Below are positions 15,861 to 24,137 of a DNA stretch of 45,195 nucleotides, one piece after another (the stretch's first letter is position 1; the number at the start of each line of letters is the position of its first letter). The DNA is taken from positions 1 to 45,195 of IMG/VR virus record IMGVR_UViG_3300005253_000443; one strand, given 5' to 3'. The DNA comes from a virus. The notes under the pieces were generated by a model. That model made no database searches. It was not told where the DNA came from and saw nothing but the letters and a program-made list of their open reading frames with translations. The translations under genes were made by a program, and so were the position numbers.

Positions 15861-17926
15861 TGTCTATTATAAAAAATTGTGACTCTGTCAAACTCAGTTC
15901 AGAAGTCATTAGTCTTCATGAAGCTAATTGTATTTCTAATAAAGGCACCAGACCTATAAATAAAGAAATAATTCATTTTCCTGCTATTGTAGATGGGGAA
16001 AATAATAATAATGTTAGATGGCCCGGAGAGCGTGGGGCCGTAGGAATATTTCAGGACACTACTAATTTGATAATCGACCCTGAAGATTTAACTACTGTTA
16101 ATTGGACTGAAGTAGACGTTACTGCTGTACTAAGTGATGAGTATTATGATGGTAAAAGATTCACAAAGGTGATGAATAGTGGAGCCATATACGGATTTGT
16201 TTATCAATTCCTCTTGGATATTTGGACAATTCTGACTCCATCATTTTCAATAATTGCAAGAAAAGGAAGCACCACAGGAAACATAACAATTTTAACAGTT
16301 AGAAACATAACTATTGCTGTAAATATTTTCAATATGTCAATAGATTGGGATAACTATCCTAATGCTCCGGGCACACCATCTGAAGGTACCTTATATGGTT
16401 ATGACTGGAAGGACCCGAAGACTGTTGAAATAAGAATTATTGTTGATACTCTTATAAACTTAACTGATGATATTCGAATTCATTGTTATGCCGGAACTGA
16501 TACTATTAATGAATATACTTACTGGACAGCAGTTCAAGCAGAAGACCTTCCTTATCCAACACCATACACTCCTACGAGTAGAGTTGTTGGTAAACTTAAT
16601 TATTTATTAACTTTAGTTCCAAAATTCACATTGATTTTTCGAGTGAGGCCGTGGTTTACTTATGATACAATAATTGATAATAGATTTGTGGAATGGTTTA
16701 TCGATGTAACACATAGATTTATTATGTATTACGGTATTAGTGGTAACTACATAGTGATAGCTTGGCAAGATGGTGGAACAGTGAGATATTTAATTAGTCA
16801 AGTACTTGATGATAGCGGTATTAATGATGTGAACCAGTGGATCATGGTGGCTGCCGCGATTGATCTTTCTGCTCAGGGACAAACTGCATCAAGGTTAAAA
16901 GTCTATACTGAAGCTGGAAGTATAGGAGGGGATACTGATTGGGAGTTTACGCCGGATGCTTTTACCGGATCTTTTCCTCTTATGTCTATTGGCCATGAAA
17001 ACAATGCAAAACAAGCCGACTCTTTAATGTGCGATATACTTTATGTTCCTAACGAAGTCTGGACTGAAAAGCAGTTAGATGCGCACTATAATAAAAGTCG
17101 TCCGTGGTGTGTATTGCCTGAGGTGAGTAAAATAGAATACGCTTTAACCGATATTAATAACAACATTTTATTAAATTTAAATGACGATATTATTTTTCAA
17201 CCAGCAAAAGGAAGTTTAACTTTTGAGAAAGAGAAATTTGTCTTTGAAAATAAGATAGTCGAGAGTTCATCTTTACACGGAGCCGTTAAACTTGGAAAAA
17301 CCCGTATAGGATCCAGAGAAATAACTCTTAATTTTTCACAGGCATTAGGAGAGAATGTTTCTAACTTTAGATTTGCTGAAAACAGTTTACTGGACGCTCT
17401 TTATAAGGCAATTTACTTGATTGATAAGATTAATGAAATGCGAATTCCTATTGCAATATTGAATTATAATCTTGATTACGATAAGGGAGCGCATAAAGCA
17501 TCGAGCGATAATGAAATCTCAATTCGATTATTGAAACCTTTCTGGGAAAAAACAACTCCTATAAATAGAACTGAGAGTTTAATTATTGATATAAATGAAA
17601 TTGAAATAAACAATCTTGGTTCAGTAGAAGTTCCTCCAATAATTACTTTTGAAGCTATTGTTGCGGTTGCTCAGATTCAAATGTATATTGACGAAACAAA
17701 AGAAGGCATACAGATAAATGATGCTCTATTCGGAACAATAGGATACCAGACATTAATTATTGATTGTAAAAATGGAACAGTTAAGATTGGTGATTTAGAT
17801 AGAACAAATAATATTTTAACTGGAACAGGTTATTTTCAATTTCCTATTGGTGTTTTTACGCTTAAAATTATTCCAACTACAGCTTGCGATATAACTATTG
17901 AATGGAATGAGAGGTATTATTTGTAA
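15860..17926 (+). CDS. Distal tail protein with inserted LamG-like domain
   Basis: A 688-aa tail tip protein. Residues about 240-400 look like a LamG/concanavalin-type lectin domain (FTLIFRVRPW, WIMVAAAIDLSAQG, then SLMCDILYVPNEVWTEKQLD). Residues about 425-688 match the distal tail (Dit) pattern: FENKIVESSSLHGA, NFRFAENSLLDALYKAI, and a final galectin-like part with TLIIDCKNGTVKIGD and YFQFPIGVFTLKI. The N-terminal 230 residues include another beta-rich, carbohydrate-binding-like part. It follows the tape measure, as expected for Dit. The lectin part probably touches the cell surface. Confidence 0.7.
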   Translation: MSIIKNCDSVKLSSEVISLHEANCISNKGTRPINKEIIHFPAIVDGENNNNVRWPGERGAVGIFQDTTNLIIDPEDLTTVNWTEVDVTAVLSDEYYDGKRFTKVMNSGAIYGFVYQFLLDIWTILTPSFSIIARKGSTTGNITILTVRNITIAVNIFNMSIDWDNYPNAPGTPSEGTLYGYDWKDPKTVEIRIIVDTLINLTDDIRIHCYAGTDTINEYTYWTAVQAEDLPYPTPYTPTSRVVGKLNYLLTLVPKFTLIFRVRPWFTYDTIIDNRFVEWFIDVTHRFIMYYGISGNYIVIAWQDGGTVRYLISQVLDDSGINDVNQWIMVAAAIDLSAQGQTASRLKVYTEAGSIGGDTDWEFTPDAFTGSFPLMSIGHENNAKQADSLMCDILYVPNEVWTEKQLDAHYNKSRPWCVLPEVSKIEYALTDINNNILLNLNDDIIFQPAKGSLTFEKEKFVFENKIVESSSLHGAVKLGKTRIGSREITLNFSQALGENVSNFRFAENSLLDALYKAIYLIDKINEMRIPIAILNYNLDYDKGAHKASSDNEISIRLLKPFWEKTTPINRTESLIIDINEIEINNLGSVEVPPIITFEAIVAVAQIQMYIDETKEGIQINDALFGTIGYQTLIIDCKNGTVKIGDLDRTNNILTGTGYFQFPIGVFTLKIIPTTACDITIEWNERYYL

Positions 17927-19596
17927 TGCCTATATTTTCTACACCTATTGGAATTCAACTTTATATAAAATCTCCATCTGGTGAAAGATTAGCTATTCTT
18001 TCAGACACTGACAATTCAGGTCAAATACTTAATGCTAAAATAAAAGAAAATAAAGTAGGAGGAATAGATAAATTTTCATTCGATATTCCAAGAAATATAG
18101 ATATTCCTATAACAAGGAATACTGAATGTTATTTTTATATATCCGGAGAATTATGGAAATCAGGATATGTTCAAGAAACTCCAGAACCCGATCAAACAAA
18201 TCCGGTCTTAACGGTGAGAGGAGAAGGTTTTCATAAAAGATTATTGAAGAAAGTCATTAATGTGACCCACACTAATCAGACTTTGGATTTTATCATAAAG
18301 GCCGTTGGGAATACATATCTTGGTTTAGAACTCGGAGTGTATTACAACGTAAGTAAGATAACTTCTCCGTCCATTTCAAATATCACTATAGAGTTTAAAG
18401 ATAAGAACCTGTTTAAGGTATTCGAGACACTTCTGCAAATAGCGAACTATGATTACGAAAATGATCGTTACAGATTCTATGTTGATAATGATAAAGATTT
18501 CGTGTTCGAGCAAATAAGCAATTCTATCCAGACTTCCCTGTTTGAAGGATACCAATATCAATCACCTGATATTTCAGTAGATAATTCAAAAATTCTGAAT
18601 AAAATCTTGGCTTTCCGTACGACATCCGCCGATCCAAAAGTGGTAGAGTATGTTGCGACATATCAAGATACAGAAAGCCAGGGACGATTTGGATTGTTTG
18701 AAAAGAAAATCACCTTTCCTGATTATATAGACACTGCAACCATAAGCAATATCTGTAATTTTTTATTAAAAAGAAAAAGATTTCCGCAGACCAAAATTAA
18801 GATAGAAAATTATGAAATTAAAGATATTTTAACTTTTGGTAAATATAATATTTCTAATAGACTTGATACTTACTGGAAAATATTGGCTGATTGCGATTCT
18901 TTAATAGGTTGGGACGTTAGTGCATTGTCAACAACCACCTTGACTCTATCTGTTGATCATGTTTTAACTGGGAAACGATCGTTGAAATTTGTAACTGGTG
19001 TTGGTTCTGTAGGAGAATATGTTATTTTCACCTTAGAAAAAGCAATTCCATTTCCTAAATATGTAAGAACATATATTTATTATGAAAGTGTAACTCCCAT
19101 TATAAAAATTACTTATCTTGACGTGGATAATAATCCTATGGATATAGATTTGGGATCAGCAGATACTGGTTTATTTGGAGATCAGTGGATAAAATATTCG
19201 AAAGAAGTAAAAGAAATATCTGAAGCTATTGGTTTATTAGTAGACGTAAATGGATTACAAGATCAGGATACTATTGTGAATATAGATGTGGTTACAGAAA
19301 CTGAACTGGAAGTTAGAGCAGAAGCCGAAGCTGGAGCTGGAATATTGAATATTAAAAAAATTAAAATAGAAATTATTTCAGATATTGCTTCAACTTTTTA
19401 CATAGACAGATTAGATATGATTGCAAGTATTTATAGTTCTCATAAATTGCAGTTAGAGGAAATTGAATACAACTTGTCTTCTATAGGTTTATTTTCCAAT
19501 ATGAATTTTGGTGAGAAAGAAGATAATATATTTGATGAAATAAAAGATCAAATAAAAGATGGAGATATTGCCTTGTCGATATTCTCTAAGCAATAG
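17926..19596 (+). CDS. Tail hub / Tal-like baseplate protein
   Basis: A 556-aa protein. Residues 1-270 resemble the hub part of tail-associated proteins (IPRNIDIPITRNTECYFYIS, then LTVRGEGFHKRLLKKVI). The segment at about 318-480 is a beta-sandwich like a carbohydrate-binding module (GKRSLKFVTGVGSVGEYVIF) inserted before a final region that resumes the hub pattern (SSHKLQLEEIEYNLS). I see no lysozyme or peptidase motif. Gene order Dit then Tal supports the assignment. Confidence 0.7.
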   Translation: MPIFSTPIGIQLYIKSPSGERLAILSDTDNSGQILNAKIKENKVGGIDKFSFDIPRNIDIPITRNTECYFYISGELWKSGYVQETPEPDQTNPVLTVRGEGFHKRLLKKVINVTHTNQTLDFIIKAVGNTYLGLELGVYYNVSKITSPSISNITIEFKDKNLFKVFETLLQIANYDYENDRYRFYVDNDKDFVFEQISNSIQTSLFEGYQYQSPDISVDNSKILNKILAFRTTSADPKVVEYVATYQDTESQGRFGLFEKKITFPDYIDTATISNICNFLLKRKRFPQTKIKIENYEIKDILTFGKYNISNRLDTYWKILADCDSLIGWDVSALSTTTLTLSVDHVLTGKRSLKFVTGVGSVGEYVIFTLEKAIPFPKYVRTYIYYESVTPIIKITYLDVDNNPMDIDLGSADTGLFGDQWIKYSKEVKEISEAIGLLVDVNGLQDQDTIVNIDVVTETELEVRAEAEAGAGILNIKKIKIEIISDIASTFYIDRLDMIASIYSSHKLQLEEIEYNLSSIGLFSNMNFGEKEDNIFDEIKDQIKDGDIALSIFSKQ

Positions 19597-19605
19597 GAGT
19601 TTTAA

Positions 19606-20217
19606 ATGGGCGTTAAAATCAGTCAATTAACTGAAGCATTTTCAACTATAATAACAGATATATTTCACTTGAGAACCGTTGGAGGAATTGATAGGAAGAT
19701 CAAAGGGGATAATTTTATTAATAGTATTTTAGGTTTTACTACAAAAGGAGATTTTGTCGTTCGAGGTACGAATATTCCTGAAAGATTGGCAGTAGGAATT
19801 TTGGATTCTTATTTGAAAGGTCAAGGAGCAGGGAATCTACCGATCTATGAGAAACTTGCGCTTAGGAATACTGGAATAAAGATTGGCGCTTTTACTAAAA
19901 CTGCTTCTGCAACATTTAATATAACAGATGTTGGATTTGAACCCTCGATAATAATTTTGATAAGCAGCGCACCTGTTACGGACACAGCTTATAGTCTTGG
20001 ATTTGATGATGCAAATGTTCATTATAGTATGAGAAAAGATTATCAGGGTATTGCTCTTGTCTTTAATGCCACTTATTCAATTAAGATTATATCAGGCGCT
20101 GGTAATGATGGATGGTACGGATATATAAGCGCATTTCTATCTAATGGTTTTACCGTGGTACTCACCAAAACAGTAGTGCCGCCAGCTATAACAGTGATGT
20201 ATTTGGCTTTGCCATAA
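19606..20217 (+). CDS. Tail fibre / receptor-binding-like protein
   Basis: A 203-aa protein. The first 70 residues (MGVKISQLTEAFSTIITDIF, later GFTTKGDFVVRGTN) look like the attachment part of phage fibres; the rest is a beta-rich tip domain (KIGAFTKTASATFNITDVGF onward). The place between hub and lysis genes suits a short fibre or receptor-binding protein. No enzymatic motif seen. Confidence 0.6.
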   Translation: MGVKISQLTEAFSTIITDIFHLRTVGGIDRKIKGDNFINSILGFTTKGDFVVRGTNIPERLAVGILDSYLKGQGAGNLPIYEKLALRNTGIKIGAFTKTASATFNITDVGFEPSIIILISSAPVTDTAYSLGFDDANVHYSMRKDYQGIALVFNATYSIKIISGAGNDGWYGYISAFLSNGFTVVLTKTVVPPAITVMYLALP

Positions 20218-20226
20218 AGGATTTTA

Positions 20227-20475
20227 ATGGCTAATCAACAACCATCAGATCATGATATGATACTCCAGATGTACACAGAGTTAATAGGTCTTGGTGATGG
20301 TGGCGGCTTAATCAAGGAACATCATGAAGTAATGATCATCATTCCAACACTGATGACAAAGAATGATTGTATAGAAACAAGAAAGAATAACAAGAGAGTC
20401 AAGTTTGGAATCTGGCAGACTGTCGTTGGAATATTGGGAATAATATCTGGTTATATCATAGGAGTACTTTTATGA
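20227..20475 (+). CDS. Small membrane protein, XhlA/holin-like
   Basis: An 82-aa protein with a soluble N-terminal helix (DHDMILQMYTELIGLG), a charged middle (TRKNNKRVK) and one C-terminal membrane helix (about residues 62-82). This resembles haemolysin XhlA-type proteins that work with holin and endolysin. It overlaps the endolysin start by four bases, supporting a lysis role. Confidence 0.6.
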   Translation: MANQQPSDHDMILQMYTELIGLGDGGGLIKEHHEVMIIIPTLMTKNDCIETRKNNKRVKFGIWQTVVGILGIISGYIIGVLL

Positions 20476-20996
20476 AAAATATAGCGGCGCAGTTCAGGAA
20501 ATGGGCATTGCGATTAGTGGACGCAGACGAGGGATATGAGTGGGGAAAGGAGAATCCGTACGGGGCCGATTGCTCGGGAACTGTCTGTTATCCTTTAATC
20601 AGGATGAAGTATTTTATTAGAACGGATGCCGACGAACTGTATCGAAAAATATATACTCGACTTGTTAAAGAAAAAGACGAACTGGATTTGGATAGGATTC
20701 TGGCCGTGTTCTATATGATGAAGAAGTCTTGGAAGAAACTCGATGGAACTATTATGTCGGCAAAAACAATTCGTCACGTGACTCCAGTGATTGGAAGATA
20801 TTGCGTAGTAGATGCAGATTGGAAAAGAGATCAAATCATTATTAAAACTGCCAAGGCAGTTCGTCTTGAATTAGAAAAAGTAGGAGCTGAAGCAATTTGG
20901 AGAGAATTAAATATCCAGAATGCCAAGAAGTATTCAGGGATTTTGTTCTATAATCCAGACAAAAGATTATTGGAATTATTGAATGATTCAGACTAA
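20472..20996 (+). CDS. Endolysin, NlpC/P60-like peptidase
   Basis: A 174-aa peptidoglycan hydrolase. The segment YGADCSGTVCYPL places a catalytic Cys at residue 34, and HVTPVIGRY gives the His at residue 102, the spacing usual for NlpC/P60-type Cys/His peptidases. It would cut peptide stems in the wall. No signal peptide is present, so release depends on the holin. It overlaps the neighbours on both sides (20472-20475 and 20983-20996). Confidence 0.8.
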   Translation: MKNIAAQFRKWALRLVDADEGYEWGKENPYGADCSGTVCYPLIRMKYFIRTDADELYRKIYTRLVKEKDELDLDRILAVFYMMKKSWKKLDGTIMSAKTIRHVTPVIGRYCVVDADWKRDQIIIKTAKAVRLELEKVGAEAIWRELNIQNAKKYSGILFYNPDKRLLELLNDSD

Positions 20997-21192
20997 ATCG
21001 CGTATCAGTAGAAAGCTCAGCATTACTATCATTGTATTTATCATTCTGTGCGGAGTTTTCCTGCTCATGGTATTCAAACAGGAAATAACAGACGGAATAT
21101 TCATTGCGTGGCTTGGAGCCTTGCTTGGAAATGCGGGTATTTATACCGAGGGAAATATAAGGGCGAAGCAATATAAACAGGAGGGGAAATGA
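20983..21192 (+). CDS. Holin-like membrane protein
   Basis: A 69-aa protein with one strong membrane helix (about residues 12-31) and a second weaker, Gly/Ala-rich segment (about 37-54), then a basic tail (RAKQYKQEGK). Small size, charged ends and place just after the endolysin fit a holin that opens the inner membrane. Its end overlaps the start of the spanin-type gene. Confidence 0.65.
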   Translation: MIQTKSRISRKLSITIIVFIILCGVFLLMVFKQEITDGIFIAWLGALLGNAGIYTEGNIRAKQYKQEGK

Positions 21193-21629
21193 AAAATGCT
21201 AAAGAAATCTTGTTTTCTATTATTCTTGTTCTTTGTATCTTCCTTATTGTTTTCGGGTTCATTAAGTATCGAAGAAGTAAAACAGAAATTGCAGATGTTA
21301 TTACAGAACTCACATCAGCAGAAAATAGAATTGTTGATATTACAAAAGAACTTGAAAACACGGGAAGCACTCTTAATAATTTACGAGATGCAACAGAACA
21401 AGAACGAATCAGCTATAAAGAACTTGAAGAATACAGTAATGAACTTGAAAAAACAATTAGAGAACAAAGAGAAGTATATAGGCAACTTACAGGATCAAAC
21501 AAATCTGATTCAGAAACAATTGAAAGAATTGAAGGACTCAACGAGTCAAGCGAAGACATCATTAGAGAATTACTCCAAAAGATCAAGGATCGAGGATATA
21601 AAAAATGGAATTATTACAGTAGTAATTAG
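21189..21629 (+). CDS. i-spanin-like membrane coiled-coil protein
   Basis: A 146-aa protein with one N-terminal membrane helix (about residues 6-25) and a long periplasmic coiled coil (about 32-130), the layout of inner membrane spanins such as lambda Rz, which link inner and outer membranes during lysis. AGGAGGGG (21179-21186) serves this ATG. A second, equally long frame (21196-21669) overlaps almost all of it. Either frame could be the main product, and both have sensible protein features. Confidence 0.6.
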   Translation: MKNAKEILFSIILVLCIFLIVFGFIKYRRSKTEIADVITELTSAENRIVDITKELENTGSTLNNLRDATEQERISYKELEEYSNELEKTIREQREVYRQLTGSNKSDSETIERIEGLNESSEDIIRELLQKIKDRGYKKWNYYSSN

Positions 21630-21669
21630 TATAGGGATTGGAATTTTAATAGGAATAATCATAGAATAA
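21196..21669 (+). CDS. Second spanin-like protein in an overlapping frame
   Basis: A 157-aa protein in the +1 frame relative to 21189. It has a Sec-type signal peptide (MLKKSCFLLFLFFVSSLLFS), a coiled coil at about residues 25-125, and a C-terminal membrane helix (about 136-156, GIITVVISIGIGILIGIIIE). There is no lipobox cysteine at the likely cut, so it is not a classic u-spanin or Rz1. Its ATG is seven bases after the other start and can use the same SD. The stop overlaps the next gene start. Phage proteins with signal peptide, coiled coil and C-terminal anchor are common in lysis cassettes. Confidence 0.65.
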   Translation: MLKKSCFLLFLFFVSSLLFSGSLSIEEVKQKLQMLLQNSHQQKIELLILQKNLKTREALLIIYEMQQNKNESAIKNLKNTVMNLKKQLENKEKYIGNLQDQTNLIQKQLKELKDSTSQAKTSLENYSKRSRIEDIKNGIITVVISIGIGILIGIIIE

Positions 21670-22490
21670 TGGACGTCGGTTTACTGGCTCCGACTCTCAA
21701 AGGCCAGACCTTAAAGGATTTATCTGTAATGTTTATTCCGGGATTGATAGGACTTTGGAGACTCAACGAAGGAAATGGTCTTATAGCTCGTGATCTTTCC
21801 GGATACGGGAATGATGGTGCATTAGAAGGAACTACTCCAATATGGGTAGATGGAATATCAGGAAAGGCCGTCAATTTCCCCGGAGTTAATGAACGGATAG
21901 ATTGCGGAAACGGCTCGCCTCTTGATCAAATTGGCAATGGTTCTTTTTGGATTCCCTTTTGGATGAAGAGCAAGGATGCAGTGCCGTTACCTTTTGGAAG
22001 ACTATTTGATAAAATACAAGATGGGAATAATTGGATATTTTTTTCTTCAGATAATGTAAGTAACAGATTACGGTTTTATATGAAAAAAACAGTTTTGGTA
22101 CAAGAAGCATTTAGTACAGGTTCTGCTCCTTTTGATACTGAGTTTAATCATATTGTACTTATTATAAATCGAACGACAGACAAAGCTATTGTTTATGTGA
22201 ATACAGTTAAGGATAGTACTGAAATAGACATTAGTTCTTTACCAATTGATTGCTCTAATACAGGAAATGTATCATGGGGAGCAAGAACCAATGGATTAAA
22301 TCCCTACGAAGGTCTCCTTGATGAACTCTATGTCTTCCTTGGCATTCCCACTCAAGAACAAATAGATTATCTCTTTAATAATCCTGGAGGAGCAGCATTC
22401 AGTTATAAAGAGAAAACTTCGAATCTTTATACAATAGTGGATAGAACATCTAATTTATTTACTAAAAAAGAGGGGGATTCTAATTTATGA
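21669..22490 (+). CDS. LamG/concanavalin-like domain protein
   Basis: A 273-aa protein, mostly one LamG-type lectin domain: MFIPGLIGLWRLNEGNG at the first strand, ARDLSGYGNDGALEG, then GKAVNFPG, a typical final LLDELYVFLGIPTQEQI and a short C-terminal extension. This is the form of LamG-3 domains on virion surfaces and fibres. It probably binds host glycans. It lies after the lysis genes with the baseplate-like gene that follows, overlapping it by four bases. Confidence 0.75.
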   Translation: MDVGLLAPTLKGQTLKDLSVMFIPGLIGLWRLNEGNGLIARDLSGYGNDGALEGTTPIWVDGISGKAVNFPGVNERIDCGNGSPLDQIGNGSFWIPFWMKSKDAVPLPFGRLFDKIQDGNNWIFFSSDNVSNRLRFYMKKTVLVQEAFSTGSAPFDTEFNHIVLIINRTTDKAIVYVNTVKDSTEIDISSLPIDCSNTGNVSWGARTNGLNPYEGLLDELYVFLGIPTQEQIDYLFNNPGGAAFSYKEKTSNLYTIVDRTSNLFTKKEGDSNL

Positions 22491-22810
22491 GCGATGAAAG
22501 AATAGAAATTAATCAACCATTTAGATTGATACTTACTTGTTATAAAGACGGAATCATAGTGGATTTAGCAACAACTACTACTCAAAGTATAGAATATAGA
22601 GACCCGAGTGGAACAGAAATAAAAGTGACTGCTTCTATCCTGAATCCTCCAGGAACGAACGGAAAGATATATTATGACTTCGTGCAAGATGACATAAATA
22701 AAATTAATTTATGGAAAGTGAAACCATGGTTAACTTTTGCCGGTCTTGGAGAAATACCGGGAGATCCCGTTGACGTGGAGATATATGATGAATGGGAAAG
22801 TAAGGAATAG
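22487..22810 (+). CDS. Baseplate-type beta protein
   Basis: A 107-aa protein with an N-terminal beta pattern (IEINQPFRLILTCYKDGIIV), then IEYRDPSGTEIKVTA and a WKVKPWLTFAGLGEI strand, resembling BppU-type N-terminal domains and small virion beta sandwiches. It is coupled to the LamG gene (ATGA overlap). Function by position only: surface or fibre attachment. Confidence 0.5.
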   Translation: MSDERIEINQPFRLILTCYKDGIIVDLATTTTQSIEYRDPSGTEIKVTASILNPPGTNGKIYYDFVQDDINKINLWKVKPWLTFAGLGEIPGDPVDVEIYDEWESKE

Positions 22811-22819
22811 GAGATTTAG

Positions 22820-23056
22820 ATGCCGTATCCTAATGAACATGCTGCACGTATACTTAGTCCAGGTGGCTTCAGTGAGTTTAGAAGAAAACAAATAGCTCCG
22901 GGCCTTTCATTAATACTCGGGAAGTTAAAAGGCTCTATTCGTTGGGTCACTCAAGCTTATAGATTCAATAAGAAAAATTATACATCAGAGAAAGCTCGTA
23001 AATGGTTGAAGGATCATAATATTAATTATAAGTCTTTTGAAGTAGCCAGTAAATAA
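22820..23056 (+). CDS. Small conserved phage domain protein
   Basis: A 78-aa protein. The pattern YPNEHAARILSPGGFSEFRR, then AYRFNKKNYT and a helix ARKWLKDHNI, is one I recognise from the start or end of various phage capsid-region proteins, here alone. Function unknown. It is the last right-facing gene; its 3' end overlaps the convergent nuclease gene by 31 bases, so there is no room for a separate terminator. Confidence 0.6.
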   Translation: MPYPNEHAARILSPGGFSEFRRKQIAPGLSLILGKLKGSIRWVTQAYRFNKKNYTSEKARKWLKDHNINYKSFEVASK

Positions 23057-23451
23057 TAAATTTCTTCCCAGTTTATCCCATTCCATAATCTTCTATAGCA
23101 AGAAGATCTAATAAGATCGTTTTCTGTGTAATGTTCTTTTATGTTAAGGTCTTTGAATATCCACAGTCCATTTTCTATATAGACCATCAAAAAAATATTA
23201 CCGTTTAACTCTCTATATCTATTAATCCAATTCATTTGTCCAGGATGAAATGGGATACGTATATAACTATTTCTTTTTATGGGATATTTTGGGATATATT
23301 TTAATTCAATCCAACCTTCACAATTAGAAGTGCAATAAAATATATCCGGGATACCTATTCCTTTTATTCCTGATTCTATAGGTTGTAAAAGTATTTTATT
23401 TCTATTAAACTCATTGTTCATTTTCTTGTATATATCATTTTCTTTTTTCAT
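23026..23451 (-). CDS. VRR-NUC/Holliday-resolvase-like nuclease
   Basis: A 141-aa PD-(D/E)XK-type nuclease. GIPDIFYC and GWIELKYI give the D...ExK catalytic arrangement, preceded by the helix and GIKG turn usual for VRR-NUC domains. It could resolve recombination or packaging branches. AAAGGAGGCAAAATG marks the start. Last gene of the left-facing arm, it overlaps the end of the right-facing arm. It is coupled to the methyltransferase gene by a short overlap. Confidence 0.7.
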   Translation of the reverse strand: MKKENDIYKKMNNEFNRNKILLQPIESGIKGIGIPDIFYCTSNCEGWIELKYIPKYPIKRNSYIRIPFHPGQMNWINRYRELNGNIFLMVYIENGLWIFKDLNIKEHYTENDLIRSSCYRRLWNGINWEEIYYLLATSKDL

Positions 23452-24137
23452 TTTGCCTCCTTTACATTAATTTTTGCAATTCTTATAGACATAGGATCAT
23501 TATCTATAAAGATTATATCACGACCTCCAGATGCTGTATTTGCTCCTTTGCCCAATGCGCCGCTTCCACAACAAGCATCAAGTATTAAATCTTTTTTATT
23601 AGAAAAAGTAGCGGCAAGTAATTTACCTAAATATTCGGGCTTTTGAGATTGGTGTATAGTTAATTTTCTATCTAAATGTGCCCTATGTCTTGGTGCCACA
23701 TATTTATTATCACTAATTAAGTTACCAATGGTTTTATTATTTTGAGATATAATATTTTTAATATTAAGATTAAAACAATAAATTATTTCAATTTGATTGG
23801 GCAAACAAGAATTAGATTTAAAACCACTAATCCAACTTGATTTCCAATATATAATTTTATCTGGATATTGTATTTGCTCTTGACCAAGTTTATACATTAA
23901 ATTTATTTGTGAAAAGAAGCAAAGAGGTTTATTATAACTTAATAAGTATTTTAAAATGTCTAAAGGTAATTTTATATCTCTATCATCTAAAATTCTTACT
24001 TTGCCATATATTTTATTCTCTGAGGCACTGTCTTGTATTTTCCCTGTCCCATAAGGTGGATCACATATAATAAGTGCAATTTTATTGGGCAATTTATAAT
24101 TTAAAATATTATCAATTATAAATTTTATCATGTCCAA
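23448..24137 (-). CDS. DNA methyltransferase (amino-MTase, beta-type order)
   Basis: A 229-aa S-adenosylmethionine-dependent DNA methyltransferase. Catalytic motif IV DPPYGTG is near residue 26 and the SAM-binding motif I (LILDACCGSGALGKGA) near residues 188-203, followed by FIDNDP. Motif X-like HQSQKPEYLGKLL lies between, giving the order IV-target-X-I of beta-class enzymes. DPPY indicates N6-adenine or N4-cytosine methylation. It may protect phage DNA from restriction. No cognate endonuclease is adjacent. The start could be ATG 24137 or 24131. Confidence 0.85.
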   Translation of the reverse strand: MDMIKFIIDNILNYKLPNKIALIICDPPYGTGKIQDSASENKIYGKVRILDDRDIKLPLDILKYLLSYNKPLCFFSQINLMYKLGQEQIQYPDKIIYWKSSWISGFKSNSCLPNQIEIIYCFNLNIKNIISQNNKTIGNLISDNKYVAPRHRAHLDRKLTIHQSQKPEYLGKLLAATFSNKKDLILDACCGSGALGKGANTASGGRDIIFIDNDPMSIRIAKINVKEAK

